The notes under the pieces: generated by a model
Databases searched by the model: none
What the model saw: only the letters and a program-made list of their open reading frames with translations
What the model was told of the DNA's origin: nothing
Position numbers and translations under genes: made by a program
Shown here: positions 1 to 9,387 of the stretch, in pieces
Numbering within the stretch: the stretch's first letter is position 1
Layout of the letters: every line of letters begins with the position of its first letter
From: Clostridia bacterium
Lineage (GTDB): Bacteria > Bacillota > Clostridia > Christensenellales > DTU072
Reading direction: 5' to 3'
Assembly: GCA_028701415.1 (NCBI GenBank)
Contig: JAQVQU010000002.1
Span: forward strand, 1 to 37,353
DNA: 37,353 nt

Positions 1-30
1 ATTTCAACATTATCGTCTAAATAAGCCATA
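1..30 (-). CDS. 5' end of a CDS running off the left edge (N-term MAYLDDNVE...); by rpsB-tsf-pyrH order possibly ribosome recycling factor
   Basis: Minus-strand ATG at 30-28 preceded by an AAGGAAGG-like RBS; frr identity is only inferred from conserved gene order. Confidence 0.45.
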
Positions 31-149
31 TTATATCCTTCCTTTTTTGTATTTATACGACAAATATAACATATATATCGTTAATTTACAATAACGCACA
101 CATGTCTGTACTTATATAAATATGATAGTTTTTGGATTGTTTTAAATTA

Positions 150-857
150 TTAAGACAATATACGCGTTCCTATTTTTTCCCCACAAACAACTCTCATGAT
201 ACTATCATTTTCTGCGAGTCCAAAAGCAATAATTGGAATATCATTTTCACTACAAAGAGATACTGCGGCTGTATCCATTACAGATAAACCTTTCTCTATG
301 TAATCTTTAGGAGTAATAGTATCAAATTTTTGTGCAGATGGGTTTTTCCTTGGATCACTGTCATATACGCCATCGATGTTTTTTGCCAAAAGCAATGCTT
401 GTGCATGAATTTCGTTTGCCCTTAGTGCTGCAGCTGTGTCAGTAGTAAAAAAAGGGCTACCAGTTCCACAACCAAAAATCACAACCCTACCTTTTTCAAG
501 ATGTCTGTTAGCTCTTCTAGCTATAAAAGGCTCAGCTACTTTTGTTATATCTAATGCAGTTTGGACTCGAGTCATTACTCCTGCTCTTTCGAGTGCATCC
601 TGCATAGCTAAAGCATTAATTACAGTAGCAAGCATACCCATATGGTCAGCAGTGGTTCTGTCCATTTTTCCTCCTTGCCTCCCTCGCCAGAAATTCCCTC
701 CACCAACAACAATTCCTATTTCAACACCTGCATCATGGACCTTAGCTATTTGGTTAACAATCTTAGATAATACTGCTTCATCTATTCCAAATCCATTCAA
801 TCCAGCTAATGCTTCCCCTGAAATTTTTAATAGAACTCTACTATACTTCGGTATCAT
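150..857 (-). CDS. pyrH: UMP kinase (uridylate kinase)
   Basis: [19 protein letters not shown]..., [36 protein letters not shown] motifs; start moved to 857 (RBS TTGGAGGACAATATG) from ORF-track start 941. Confidence 0.96.
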   Translation of the reverse strand: MIPKYSRVLLKISGEALAGLNGFGIDEAVLSKIVNQIAKVHDAGVEIGIVVGGGNFWRGRQGGKMDRTTADHMGMLATVINALAMQDALERAGVMTRVQTALDITKVAEPFIARRANRHLEKGRVVIFGCGTGSPFFTTDTAAALRANEIHAQALLLAKNIDGVYDSDPRKNPSAQKFDTITPKDYIEKGLSVMDTAAVSLCSENDIPIIAFGLAENDSIMRVVCGEKIGTRILS

Positions 858-869
858 ATTGTCCTCCAA

Positions 870-897
870 AAAAAAGATACCAATTGGTATCTTTTTT
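870..897 (-). terminator. Intrinsic terminator-like perfect palindrome between tsf and pyrH
   Basis: AAAAAAGATACCAATTGGTATCTTTTTT, perfectly palindromic, just after the tsf stop and before the pyrH RBS; symmetric so could act on either strand. Confidence 0.75.
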
Positions 898-903
898 GTT
901 TCT

Positions 904-1575
904 TTACTTTGACATTTTTGCAATTTCTGCATTAACTTCATCAGCTAAGTTAGTATCTTTCTGCTGTAATCCTTCACCCATTTCATACCGTACAAATCTT
1001 CTAATAGCAATTTTTTCTCCTATTTTTGAGATTGCATTAAGAACTAAATCAGCAATTGTTAAATCAGGGTCTTTGACATATGGTTGTTCCAATAGACATA
1101 CTTCTTTATAATATTTTTCTATTCTTCCTATAATCATTTTTTCTTTAACTATTTCTGGCTTATTAACTAAAGAAGGGTCGTTTGCTATTTGTGCCCTAGT
1201 GATATTTTTTTCATACTCAATTTCGCTTAGAGGAACATCGTCTTTTGAAACGTAAACGGCTTTAAAGGCTGCGATCTGAAGTGCTATATCATGAACTAAT
1301 TCTCTAAACATATCACCTTTAGCAACAAAATCAGTTTCACAATTAACTTCGACTATTACACCTATTTTACCTCCCATGTGAATATAACTGTCTACAATTC
1401 CCTGAGAAGCAATCCTGGTTGATTTTTTTGCAGCTTTTGCAATTCCTTTTTCCCTTAAATATTCTATAGCTTTTTCAATGTCCCCATCAGTTGCGACTAG
1501 AGCATTTTTACAGTCCATCATACCTGCACCAGTTCTTACTCTGAGATCTTTAACATTCTCAGCACTAAAATTCAT
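904..1575 (-). CDS. tsf: Elongation factor Ts (short form, 223 aa)
   Basis: [48 protein letters not shown] motifs. Confidence 0.96.
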   Translation of the reverse strand: MNFSAENVKDLRVRTGAGMMDCKNALVATDGDIEKAIEYLREKGIAKAAKKSTRIASQGIVDSYIHMGGKIGVIVEVNCETDFVAKGDMFRELVHDIALQIAAFKAVYVSKDDVPLSEIEYEKNITRAQIANDPSLVNKPEIVKEKMIIGRIEKYYKEVCLLEQPYVKDPDLTIADLVLNAISKIGEKIAIRRFVRYEMGEGLQQKDTNLADEVNAEIAKMSK

Positions 1576-1597
1576 AATATATTCCTCCTAAAACTTG

Positions 1598-2377
1598 TCA
1601 GTTTATTTCTTCAAGGTTTTCTTCATTTAATGAATCGTTTTTTACTTCTTCTTCTTTATTTTGTTCTTTTATATGGCTTAAATTAATTGATTCTTCCCCT
1701 TCTCTAGCGACGATAACAGCGTCAGCCATTAAGTTAGAAATTAAAGTTACAGCTCTTATGGCATCATCATTTCCAGGTATCACATAATCAACTAAGTCAG
1801 GATCGCAATTTGTATCAACTAAAGCAACAATAGGAATATTTAATTTTCTAGCTTCTGCTACAGCCAAATGTTCCTCTTTGATATCAACAACAAATAATGC
1901 ACCCGGAAGAACTCTCATGTTTTGGATTCCCCCAAGATTTCTTCTCAAAACTTCTCTTTCTTTATTAAGCTGTAGAACTTCTTTTTTGGGTAAAAGTTCA
2001 AATGAGCCAATCTGTTCCATTTGGTCCAATTTATTCAATCTATCTATTCTAGAACGCATAGTCGGAAAGTTAGTAAGTGTTCCGCCTAACCATCTTTCGT
2101 TGATATAGTACATACCGCAACGATCTGCAGCGGCTTTAATTACATCTTTAGCTTGTTTCTTTCTCCCAACGAATAAAATTTCCTTTCCTTCAGCAGCTAC
2201 ATTTTGTATGAAATTGAAAGCCTCTTCAATCAAATCTACAGCTTTTTGTAGATTTATGATATGAATGTTGTTTCTAACACCATAAATGTATTCTTTCATC
2301 TTGGGATTCCAACGTTTGATTTGATGACCAAAATGAAGTCCTACTTCCAATAATTGTTTCATTGTTATTACTGACAT
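1598..2377 (-). CDS. rpsB: 30S ribosomal protein S2
   Basis: [33 protein letters not shown]...; start reset to 2377 with CAGGAGG RBS; the 23-residue upstream extension in the ORF track is leader sequence. Confidence 0.97.
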   Translation of the reverse strand: MSVITMKQLLEVGLHFGHQIKRWNPKMKEYIYGVRNNIHIINLQKAVDLIEEAFNFIQNVAAEGKEILFVGRKKQAKDVIKAAADRCGMYYINERWLGGTLTNFPTMRSRIDRLNKLDQMEQIGSFELLPKKEVLQLNKEREVLRRNLGGIQNMRVLPGALFVVDIKEEHLAVAEARKLNIPIVALVDTNCDPDLVDYVIPGNDDAIRAVTLISNLMADAVIVAREGEESINLSHIKEQNKEEEVKNDSLNEENLEEIN

Positions 2378-2401
2378 AAAAAATCCTCCTGTTTTTTCTT
2401 C

Positions 2402-2456
2402 CTTACGCATCTCAATATGTCTCAACCAAATGGCAACAGGACACACTCAACGTAAG
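2402..2456 (-). promoter_or_regulatory. Candidate structured 5' leader of rpsB
   Basis: Minus strand: outer helix CUUACG...CGUAAG (2451-2456/2402-2407), inner GUGUC/GACAU helix and a CCAUUUGG apical hairpin, between the predicted promoter and the RBS. Confidence 0.45.
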
Positions 2457-2477
2457 TGTTTAATAATGACTTGTGTA

Positions 2478-2506
2478 ATGATAACATAGTTGATATATAG
2501 TTGCAA
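2478..2506 (-). promoter_or_regulatory. Predicted sigma-A-type promoter of rpsB
   Basis: Minus strand TTGCAA-N17-TATCAT. Confidence 0.6.
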
Positions 2507-2534
2507 CAAAATATATTACAGTATTAACACTTTA

Positions 2535-3956
2535 TCAGTCCCAACGATACTTATTCTTTTCTTTTTTCAATTCTTGATTTGCTCTTTCTATATCTCTTTT
2601 CTCGATTTGATATTTAAGTTTGGTCAAAATCACAAAAGCAATTATTACAAGAGTTAATCCAACCAATATACCCAAAATAAGGTAAGTTCTCAATTGTCTC
2701 TCAACAATAAATATAGTGCCTAAAACATCGGAAGAAAAAGACAAATCTCCATTAGAGTAATTATATTTAGTAATTTCATGAACAAGACCTGTTTCATCTA
2801 CAACTAAAACCTTATAACTAAATATTTCTTTCAAAACAACATCTGAAATTTTTATTTTATATCTTGTAGAACTTGATAATCCTTGAGATTGACTAGTATC
2901 AAAACAATAAATAGATTTATCCATATATGTATCCATGTTTCTGAGGACTATTGTATCCATTGCTTCTATATATTTCTCATCATCAAAAGACAAAGAAGAC
3001 ACTATTAAAGAAAAATCTGGATGAAAAACACCTGAGATAGAAATATCATGTAAGCCATCATCCGAAATTGCAGATAGAGTTAGTTTATTTATGGTAAGTA
3101 AACCGCCTAAATACTGAAAAGAATAATTATCAGCTGCTCCTCCTGAGGGAAGGATATCATAAACCCCTGCCTCGTTCTCCTCAAAAATAACAATAGGAAT
3201 AGAAATAAGTTCCTCAGTGGTTTCTTCATTAACAAAGCCCGTAATGGATACTGAAAACTCTATTTCATCCCCTTCATTGACTGTTATATCATTAGCTGTT
3301 GCAATTAAAGTAGCTTTAGTAATTATTAGTTCTCCGGGGTCATTTCCCGTGTAATCATTGATTACATAGTTACTGTTGGAAATGGAAATATTTATTTGAT
3401 ATGTATCCGCCATGACCGGTTTGGTGTTTTCAGGTAAGATGTGCCTTAACCCAACATACTCATAGGATAGTCCTATATCCTCATTGTCAATTACTCCTAT
3501 TGGAGAAATATTTCTTGAAAATTCTACCCCAAAGTATTGGTATGTCGAAGCCCCAGCATACTCGATTGTGATAGATTTTGGGCTAATATTTAAACTTGAA
3601 GACCAAAAAATTTCAGAATCATTTACTGTTATGGTAACATCGTATAAACCTGCATTAGTCGGAGGAGAATTAGATTCAAGATAATCGATTGATTCATATA
3701 AAACAGTGTAATCGTAAAAAGGGATTCCTTGATACTCTATATAAGTAGAAAACTCTATTGGATTAGCAGAATAAACATAATTCTGTGGTGTTAAATCCAA
3801 CTCAAAATCATTGATATTATATTCTCCCGCTGCTTTTGCGTGTGGAGAATGATTATGTAAGCCAAGCTGATTAAAAAAGGCAAAAAATAGTACGGTTAAA
3901 AAAACAGAGAAAAAAATAATATAGATTCTAGTTCTTTTCAACTTAGTATCACTCAT
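2535..3956 (-). CDS. Membrane-anchored surface protein with MBG/YDG-like repeats
   Basis: N-terminal hydrophobic signal, repeats such as GVYDILPSGGAADNYSFQYLGGLLTINK and NAGLYDVTITV, C-terminal TM LILGILVGLTLVIIAFVILTKL then basic tail. Confidence 0.65.
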   Translation of the reverse strand: MSDTKLKRTRIYIIFFSVFLTVLFFAFFNQLGLHNHSPHAKAAGEYNINDFELDLTPQNYVYSANPIEFSTYIEYQGIPFYDYTVLYESIDYLESNSPPTNAGLYDVTITVNDSEIFWSSSLNISPKSITIEYAGASTYQYFGVEFSRNISPIGVIDNEDIGLSYEYVGLRHILPENTKPVMADTYQINISISNSNYVINDYTGNDPGELIITKATLIATANDITVNEGDEIEFSVSITGFVNEETTEELISIPIVIFEENEAGVYDILPSGGAADNYSFQYLGGLLTINKLTLSAISDDGLHDISISGVFHPDFSLIVSSLSFDDEKYIEAMDTIVLRNMDTYMDKSIYCFDTSQSQGLSSSTRYKIKISDVVLKEIFSYKVLVVDETGLVHEITKYNYSNGDLSFSSDVLGTIFIVERQLRTYLILGILVGLTLVIIAFVILTKLKYQIEKRDIERANQELKKEKNKYRWD

Positions 3957-3965
3957 ATGTAATTC

Positions 3966-4727
3966 CTAATCATTTCTTATAATATTTACTGATTTAACAT
4001 AAATAAAAGGATAAGCACAATTTTCCATACCTGTGGTTATATTCACGTAACTAGATTTTCCTAGTTCAACAACGTTATATAAACTTAATTCATCTATACA
4101 TTTACCAAAAGCTGCATACTCCCCATCAAGACTAGTTGATTTAGATAAACAAATAAAGAATTGATCTGTAGCACTATCTTTGTCATTTGATAACCTAGCC
4201 ATAGATATTACCCCAGTTTCATGGTAAAGACCTTGATTCAATAGAAAACCATTAGACGAAAACTCCCCCAATATAGAGTCTACTGAAGCCTGTGGAATGA
4301 TTTCTATTTGTTGATTCTCTTTAAAATCAGTTGTATAACCCCCTCCTTGAAGAACAAAGTCAGGTACAAGGCGATGAATAATAGTATCGTTATAGTGTCC
4401 GCTTGAAGCAAGCGTAATGAAGTTAGCACAAGTGACAGGGGCCAATTCCTCAAATAAAGCAATACTTACCTTTCTTTCTGTCCCCTTTTGATCAGAAAAA
4501 ATTATTTCCGCAACAGTTAGCTCAGAATAATCAAAAAACGGTGTGTTTGCTGGTGCAGGAGAATAAAATGGATCACCGGGCAAAATAGTGTTAGTAGGGG
4601 TTGTATCATCATTAGGGAGGATAGTGTCCTCAATATTTTTACACGAAGACAGAAAAAAAACAGATGAGCTCAAAGTCGCAATTATTATTAAAATTAAAAA
4701 TTTTTTGTATCTATTATTTTTTTTCAT
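3966..4727 (-). CDS. Peptidyl-prolyl cis-trans isomerase, cyclophilin type, predicted lipoprotein
   Basis: PVTCANFITLASSGHYNDTIIHRLVPDFVLQGGGY and GVISMARLSNDKDSATDQFFICLS motifs; LSSC lipobox; likely start 4727 (ORF track starts 4751). Confidence 0.88.
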   Translation of the reverse strand: MKKNNRYKKFLILIIIATLSSSVFFLSSCKNIEDTILPNDDTTPTNTILPGDPFYSPAPANTPFFDYSELTVAEIIFSDQKGTERKVSIALFEELAPVTCANFITLASSGHYNDTIIHRLVPDFVLQGGGYTTDFKENQQIEIIPQASVDSILGEFSSNGFLLNQGLYHETGVISMARLSNDKDSATDQFFICLSKSTSLDGEYAAFGKCIDELSLYNVVELGKSSYVNITTGMENCAYPFIYVKSVNIIRND

Positions 4728-4992
4728 TTTGCATACAAATAAACTGGTCAAACACTTTACTCAATAGATTTTCGTCATCTATTGGCAAAAATACCTCTTC
4801 ATCATTTTCATCATAAGATATCTCATAAATCAAAAGATCTCCATCCTCAAAATCCTCAATCTCTTCCGCGGGTTCCAAACATATGAATGTTCTTTCATCG
4901 AATTCAACGAGCGCTATTTCTCGAAATTCATGCTCATCACCTTTATCTCCGACAAGAACAATCACTTCTTCCATTTCATTAAAATTATCCAT
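4714..4992 (-). CDS. DUF1292 (YrzB-like) family protein
   Basis: Acidic 92-aa protein IVLVGDKGDEHEFREIALVEFDERTFICLEP...DGDLLIYEISYDENDEE; located next to ruvX as commonly seen in Bacillota. Confidence 0.85.
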   Translation of the reverse strand: MDNFNEMEEVIVLVGDKGDEHEFREIALVEFDERTFICLEPAEEIEDFEDGDLLIYEISYDENDEEVFLPIDDENLLSKVFDQFICMQNEKK

Positions 4993-5003
4993 AAAATTAC
5001 TTC

Positions 5004-5420
5004 CTATGAAATTTTATTTAAGTATGTTTCTAATATTATTGTTGCTGCAACCTTATCTATTACCTTTTTTCTATCCTCTCTTCTAACTCCACTTGAAATG
5101 AGAATCCTCTCCGCTTGAACAGAAGTTAATCTTTCATCTAGATATACTATCTTAATCTTCTCCCCAATTAGCTTTTTTAAGTCTTCGCCAAATTTATAGG
5201 AAATCTCTGCCCTATTCCCATTTGTTCCATCCATATTTTTCGGCAATCCTATAACAATTGTATCAACACTTTCTTTTTGACAAATATTTAACACTTCTTG
5301 AAAGATATTTTTAATTTCCTTTCTGAAAAGAGTTTTATATCCTGATGCAATTATCCCTAAAGGGTCGCTTGTTGCAACTCCAATCCGGACATCCCCAATG
5401 TCAAGAGCCATTTTTCTCAT
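5004..5420 (-). CDS. ruvX: Holliday junction resolvase-like RuvX (YqgF)
   Basis: MRKMALDIGDVRIGVATSDPLGIIA, VIGLPKNMDGTNG, YLDERLTSVQAE; start reset to 5420. Confidence 0.93.
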   Translation of the reverse strand: MRKMALDIGDVRIGVATSDPLGIIASGYKTLFRKEIKNIFQEVLNICQKESVDTIVIGLPKNMDGTNGNRAEISYKFGEDLKKLIGEKIKIVYLDERLTSVQAERILISSGVRREDRKKVIDKVAATIILETYLNKIS

Positions 5421-5421
5421 A

Positions 5422-5961
5422 TTAATAATTTTGATTATGCACTTCAAAATAAGCTTGAGGATGATTACAAACGGGACACTTATCAGGGGCTTCATTAGAT
5501 ACTAAAATATGGCCACAATTCCTGCAAATCCATTCGATTTTCGCCTCTTTTTTGTAGACAGAGCCATTTTTAATATTATTAGCTAAGCTTAAATATCTTT
5601 CTTCATGCGATTTTTCTACGCCAGCAACACCTTCAAAAAGTTTTGCAATTTCATCGAATCCTTCTTGCGTCGCAACTTCAGCGAACTCTTTATACATTTG
5701 AGTCCATTCTTCATGCTCTCCTTGTGCTGCAGTAAGTAAATTTTCATAAGTGTCTTTTATTCCTTCAAATGCTTTAAACCAAAGCTTCGCATGTTCCTTT
5801 TCATTTAAAGCTGTAGTAGAAAAAATATTAGCGATTTGTTCGTATCCATCTTTTTTTGCCTTGCTAGCAAAATAATCGTATTTATTTCTTGCCATACTTT
5901 CTCCAGCAAAAGCAAATTTTAAATTTTCTTCAGTTTTTGAGCCTTTTAATTCTTTACTCAT
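5422..5961 (-). CDS. Rubrerythrin
   Basis: Ferritin-like helices ([30 protein letters not shown]) and C-terminal rubredoxin-like [30 protein letters not shown]. Confidence 0.95.
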   Translation of the reverse strand: MSKELKGSKTEENLKFAFAGESMARNKYDYFASKAKKDGYEQIANIFSTTALNEKEHAKLWFKAFEGIKDTYENLLTAAQGEHEEWTQMYKEFAEVATQEGFDEIAKLFEGVAGVEKSHEERYLSLANNIKNGSVYKKEAKIEWICRNCGHILVSNEAPDKCPVCNHPQAYFEVHNQNY

Positions 5962-7255
5962 TTGATTCTCCTTTAAATATGTTTTTTAGTTTACTTATAA
6001 TTATACACTTTTCTTGTCCATTTTGTGAAGGATAATAAAATCTTGAGCTTTTTAATTCATCTGGTAAATATTGTTGGTTAACCCATCCGCCAAAATCATG
6101 AGGGTATTTATATTCAATTTCATTGTTTCTTTTTAATTCTCTATTGATTATGTGTTTCGGGATAGAAAAGTTTGTTGAATCCTCTAAAGCTTTTTTTGCT
6201 TTTTCTATTGCCATATAGACCGAATTTGATTTTGGACAAAGGGTTACATAAATAATCGCTTCGTTCAGAGGTAACAGACATTCAGGCAATCCAATCTTTT
6301 CTGTTGCATTTAATGCCGATAAACTTATGGTTAGAGCATAAGGATCGGCTAACCCTACATCCTCGGCTGAATGAACAACCAATCTTCTAGCAATAATCAT
6401 TGGATCAATTCCACTTTGAGTAAGTTTTAATGAATAAAACAAAGCAGCATCTGGGTCCCCACCCCTTACGCTCTTACAAAAAGCACTTAATAAATCATAA
6501 TAATCTTGCTCAGTAAGTGAAACAGCCCTTTTTTGCATTATTTCTTCAGCTATATTCAGACTAATTTTTATGACTCCCTTAGAATCAACTTTAGTAGTAA
6601 TAACTGCTAGTTCTAACGAATCAAGAGCCACTCTCATATCACCATAACTAAATCTAGTTATATGGTCAATCGCTTCAGGATCAACAATAAGATTATAATT
6701 TCCTAATCCGTGATCACTGTCAGCAATCGCTTTAATTAAACCTTCTTTTATTTCACTAATACTTAATGGGTGAAATTCAAAAACTCTACAGCGACTAAGG
6801 ATAGCTTTAGTCATACTGGAATAAGGGTTTTCAGTCGTGGTTCCAATGAATATGATTTCACCATTTTCAATGGCAGACAATACACAGTCAGATTGAGTTT
6901 TACTCCACCTATGACACTCATCAAGAATCATATACGTTTTCTTGGAGAATAAAGCCAAATTTTTCTTTGCTTCTATAATAATTTCTTTCGCTTCAGAAAC
7001 CCCAGATGAAACAGCATTTAAATGTCTATATTCTGCATTTGTAGTTTCAGCGACTATATTGGCCAATGTTGTTTTTCCCGTTCCAGGAGGGCCATAAAAA
7101 ATACAACTACCTAATCTATCAGCGCTAATAGCTCTTTTTAACAGAGATCCTTCATGGATAATATGTTTTTGTCCCAAAAAATCTTTTAGAGAATTAGCCC
7201 GCATCCTTTGACTTAACGGAGCATTCTTATTTAAATTATTCGTAAAAAAATCCAT
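5954..7255 (-). CDS. rarA: Replication-associated recombination protein A (RarA/MgsA) AAA+ ATPase
   Basis: [68 protein letters not shown]. Confidence 0.94.
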   Translation of the reverse strand: MDFFTNNLNKNAPLSQRMRANSLKDFLGQKHIIHEGSLLKRAISADRLGSCIFYGPPGTGKTTLANIVAETTNAEYRHLNAVSSGVSEAKEIIIEAKKNLALFSKKTYMILDECHRWSKTQSDCVLSAIENGEIIFIGTTTENPYSSMTKAILSRCRVFEFHPLSISEIKEGLIKAIADSDHGLGNYNLIVDPEAIDHITRFSYGDMRVALDSLELAVITTKVDSKGVIKISLNIAEEIMQKRAVSLTEQDYYDLLSAFCKSVRGGDPDAALFYSLKLTQSGIDPMIIARRLVVHSAEDVGLADPYALTISLSALNATEKIGLPECLLPLNEAIIYVTLCPKSNSVYMAIEKAKKALEDSTNFSIPKHIINRELKRNNEIEYKYPHDFGGWVNQQYLPDELKSSRFYYPSQNGQEKCIIISKLKNIFKGESNE

Positions 7256-7282
7256 TTATTCACCACAAAATATAACTATTTA

Positions 7283-7306
7283 TTAAAAAAGAGCTATTAA
7301 GCTCTT
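7283..7306 (-). terminator. Intrinsic terminator of rnpB
   Basis: Minus strand AAGAGCT-TAAT-AGCTCTT followed by T-rich tract, directly after the rnpB 3' end. Confidence 0.8.
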
Positions 7307-7308
7307 AG

Positions 7309-7629
7309 TGTGAGTTGACCTGTAAGCCGAGTTCTGTCTAGAGTGGTCATCTATCTTGGCCCTTAGTCGCCTAAAAGCTCTAGCGATTAAGGAGAATAGC
7401 AGGCAACTAATAATCTCCTTTCTTGCATCAAGTGGGGTTTACACAGCCAATTTTGTCGCCAAATTGCTGGTGCGCTTTTAACACACCTTTTCACCCTTAC
7501 AGTAAAAACTGCGGTATTTTTCTGTTGCACTTTCCTTGAAGTCGCCTTCAGCAGGATTTCTCTGCCACTTTGCCTTGTGATGCTCGGACTTTCCTCACAT
7601 TAAATGTGTAACCACCCAATCAACTCACA
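7309..7629 (-). ncRNA. rnpB: RNase P RNA (bacterial class A type)
   Basis: Minus strand GAGGAAAGTCCGAGC, GAAAGTGCAACAGAAA, AGGGTGAAAAGGTG, GTAAACCCC, AGATAGATGACC, ACAGAACTCGGCTTAC; P1 pairing GTGAGTTGA/TCAACTCAC. Confidence 0.96.
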
Positions 7630-7634
7630 AAATT

Positions 7635-7640
7635 ATTATA
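7635..7640 (-). promoter_or_regulatory. -10 element of rnpB promoter
   Basis: Perfect TATAAT on minus strand about 7 nt before the P1-defined 5' end of rnpB; -35 weak. Confidence 0.6.
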
Positions 7641-7664
7641 TCATTAATTATTTATATAAAGAAA

Positions 7665-8126
7665 CTATTTAATTTTGTTATCAACTAATTTATTAATTTC
7701 TTCTCTCATCATATTAATGTCCGTAAATTTTCTATGGACCGAAGCAAACCTAACATATGCTACTTCATCAAGGTCCTTTAACCCTTCCATTACCATATCT
7801 CCAATTTTTTTAGAAGAAATTTCTTGAGCTAATGAATTATTTACCCTTTTTTCTATTTCACTTACCAATGAGTCAATTTGGTCTAATGATACAGGGCGTT
7901 TTTCACAAGCCTTAATTAGTCCCTTTTTAATTTTTGAAACATCAAACAATTGTCTATTTCCATCATTTTTTATAACTAAAACAGGCATGCTTTCAATTTT
8001 CTCATAAGTTGTGTATCTTTTCTTGCAAACTTCACACTCTCTTCTTCTTCTAATTGCTGATCCATCATCACTTTCTCTGCTATCAACAACTTTGCTATCA
8101 AGACTTCCACAAAAAGGACATTTCAT
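7665..8126 (-). CDS. nrdR: Transcriptional repressor NrdR
   Basis: MKCPFCGSLDSKVVDSRESDDGSAIRRRRECEVCKKRYTTYEKIE zinc ribbon and ATP-cone. Confidence 0.97.
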   Translation of the reverse strand: MKCPFCGSLDSKVVDSRESDDGSAIRRRRECEVCKKRYTTYEKIESMPVLVIKNDGNRQLFDVSKIKKGLIKACEKRPVSLDQIDSLVSEIEKRVNNSLAQEISSKKIGDMVMEGLKDLDEVAYVRFASVHRKFTDINMMREEINKLVDNKIK

Positions 8127-8171
8127 ATTTTTTGCTCCATTTTAAGGCTTTTTTTGTAATTATATTTTATT

Positions 8172-9386
8172 TTATCTATTACTATCTAGATTTTTAGACC
8201 TTTTTTGTAGAAAAGCAGGCAACCTGTTTGAAGACACCGGGATTCTTTGATTTTCTACATTATTGTTGTTAACATTATCACTATTTTCCCTTCCACGAAC
8301 TGACTCGTCTGGTTTTTTTTCATTAGTAAGATCCCCACTCTCTTGATATCCATACATAGTACTCATTCTCTTGTTCATGTCTTTATCTTTTTCCGTAAAA
8401 ATCTGTCTTTGCATAAGGCCATAGTTACTTGAACCGTCTGGTTTAGTTTGAAAACCTGTTGCAATAACAGTAATCACTACTTCTCCATTTAAGTTGTCAT
8501 CTATACCCATTCCAAAGATAATTTTTGCTTCTTGAGAAACTACTTCTCTAATCAATCCAACACTATCGTAGACTTCATCCATAGTCAAACCTTGATCTCC
8601 GGCGACATAAATCAATATACCTGTAGCTCCACCAATATTAGTTTCTAATAGAGTGCTTTGAACAGCTTGCTTTACTGCATCAAAAGTCCTTCGTTCCCCT
8701 TTACCACGGCCTATACCAATGTGAGCATTTCCTTGTGCTTTAATTATAGTTTTTATATCGTTAAAATCGAGATTAATTAAAGAAGGAGTCATAATAATTT
8801 CTGATATACCCTGTATACCTTGCCTTAATACATCGTCCGCAGCTTGAAATGCTTTTATAAATGGAGTTCCCTTAGGCATAAACTGTTGTAATTTTTCATT
8901 AGGTATTACCAACAATGTGTCTACATATTTCTTTAATTCAGAAATACCTTTTTCTGCGTTGTCCATCCTTACTCTACCTTCGAATCTTTCGAAAGGTTTT
9001 GTAACTACAGCTACGGTTAAAATTCCCATTTCCTTTGCCATTTCTGCAATCACTGGAGCTGCACCCGTTCCAGTGCCACCTCCCATACCGGCGGTTATAA
9101 ACAAAAGATCTGTTTCTTGAAGTATCGCTTTAATTTCTTCTTTGCTTTCTTCTGCTGCACGTTTCCCAATTTCAGGGTCAGATCCAGCCCCTAGACCTTT
9201 CGTCAATGTTGACCCAAGTTGCAGCTTTATTTGTGCATGAGACATATTTAATGCTTGCATATCCGTATTTGCAGCTATAAAAGTTGCGGAAGTGACGCCC
9301 GAAAAAATCATTCGATTTATCGCGTTATTTCCTCCCCCGCCTACTCCTATTACCTTTATATTTGCGATACCTGATGCTGTAGTCAT
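8172..9386 (-). CDS. ftsZ: Cell division protein FtsZ
   Basis: IKVIGVGGGGNNAINRMI, AGMGGGTGTGAAPVIAEMAKEMGILTVAVVTKPF; C-terminal RLPAFLQKR peptide. Confidence 0.98.
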   Translation of the reverse strand: MTTASGIANIKVIGVGGGGNNAINRMIFSGVTSATFIAANTDMQALNMSHAQIKLQLGSTLTKGLGAGSDPEIGKRAAEESKEEIKAILQETDLLFITAGMGGGTGTGAAPVIAEMAKEMGILTVAVVTKPFERFEGRVRMDNAEKGISELKKYVDTLLVIPNEKLQQFMPKGTPFIKAFQAADDVLRQGIQGISEIIMTPSLINLDFNDIKTIIKAQGNAHIGIGRGKGERRTFDAVKQAVQSTLLETNIGGATGILIYVAGDQGLTMDEVYDSVGLIREVVSQEAKIIFGMGIDDNLNGEVVITVIATGFQTKPDGSSNYGLMQRQIFTEKDKDMNKRMSTMYGYQESGDLTNEKKPDESVRGRENSDNVNNNNVENQRIPVSSNRLPAFLQKRSKNLDSNR

Positions 9387-9387
9387 A

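Noticed and set aside
436-1111. Plus-strand ORFs of 158 and 100 aa antisense to pyrH/tsf
   Set aside because: Antisense to strongly supported conserved genes, with low-complexity composition and no recognisable family.
2377-2446. N-terminal extension [23 protein letters not shown] of S2
   Set aside because: Encoded by the structured leader; conserved S2 N-terminus and RBS place the start at 2377.
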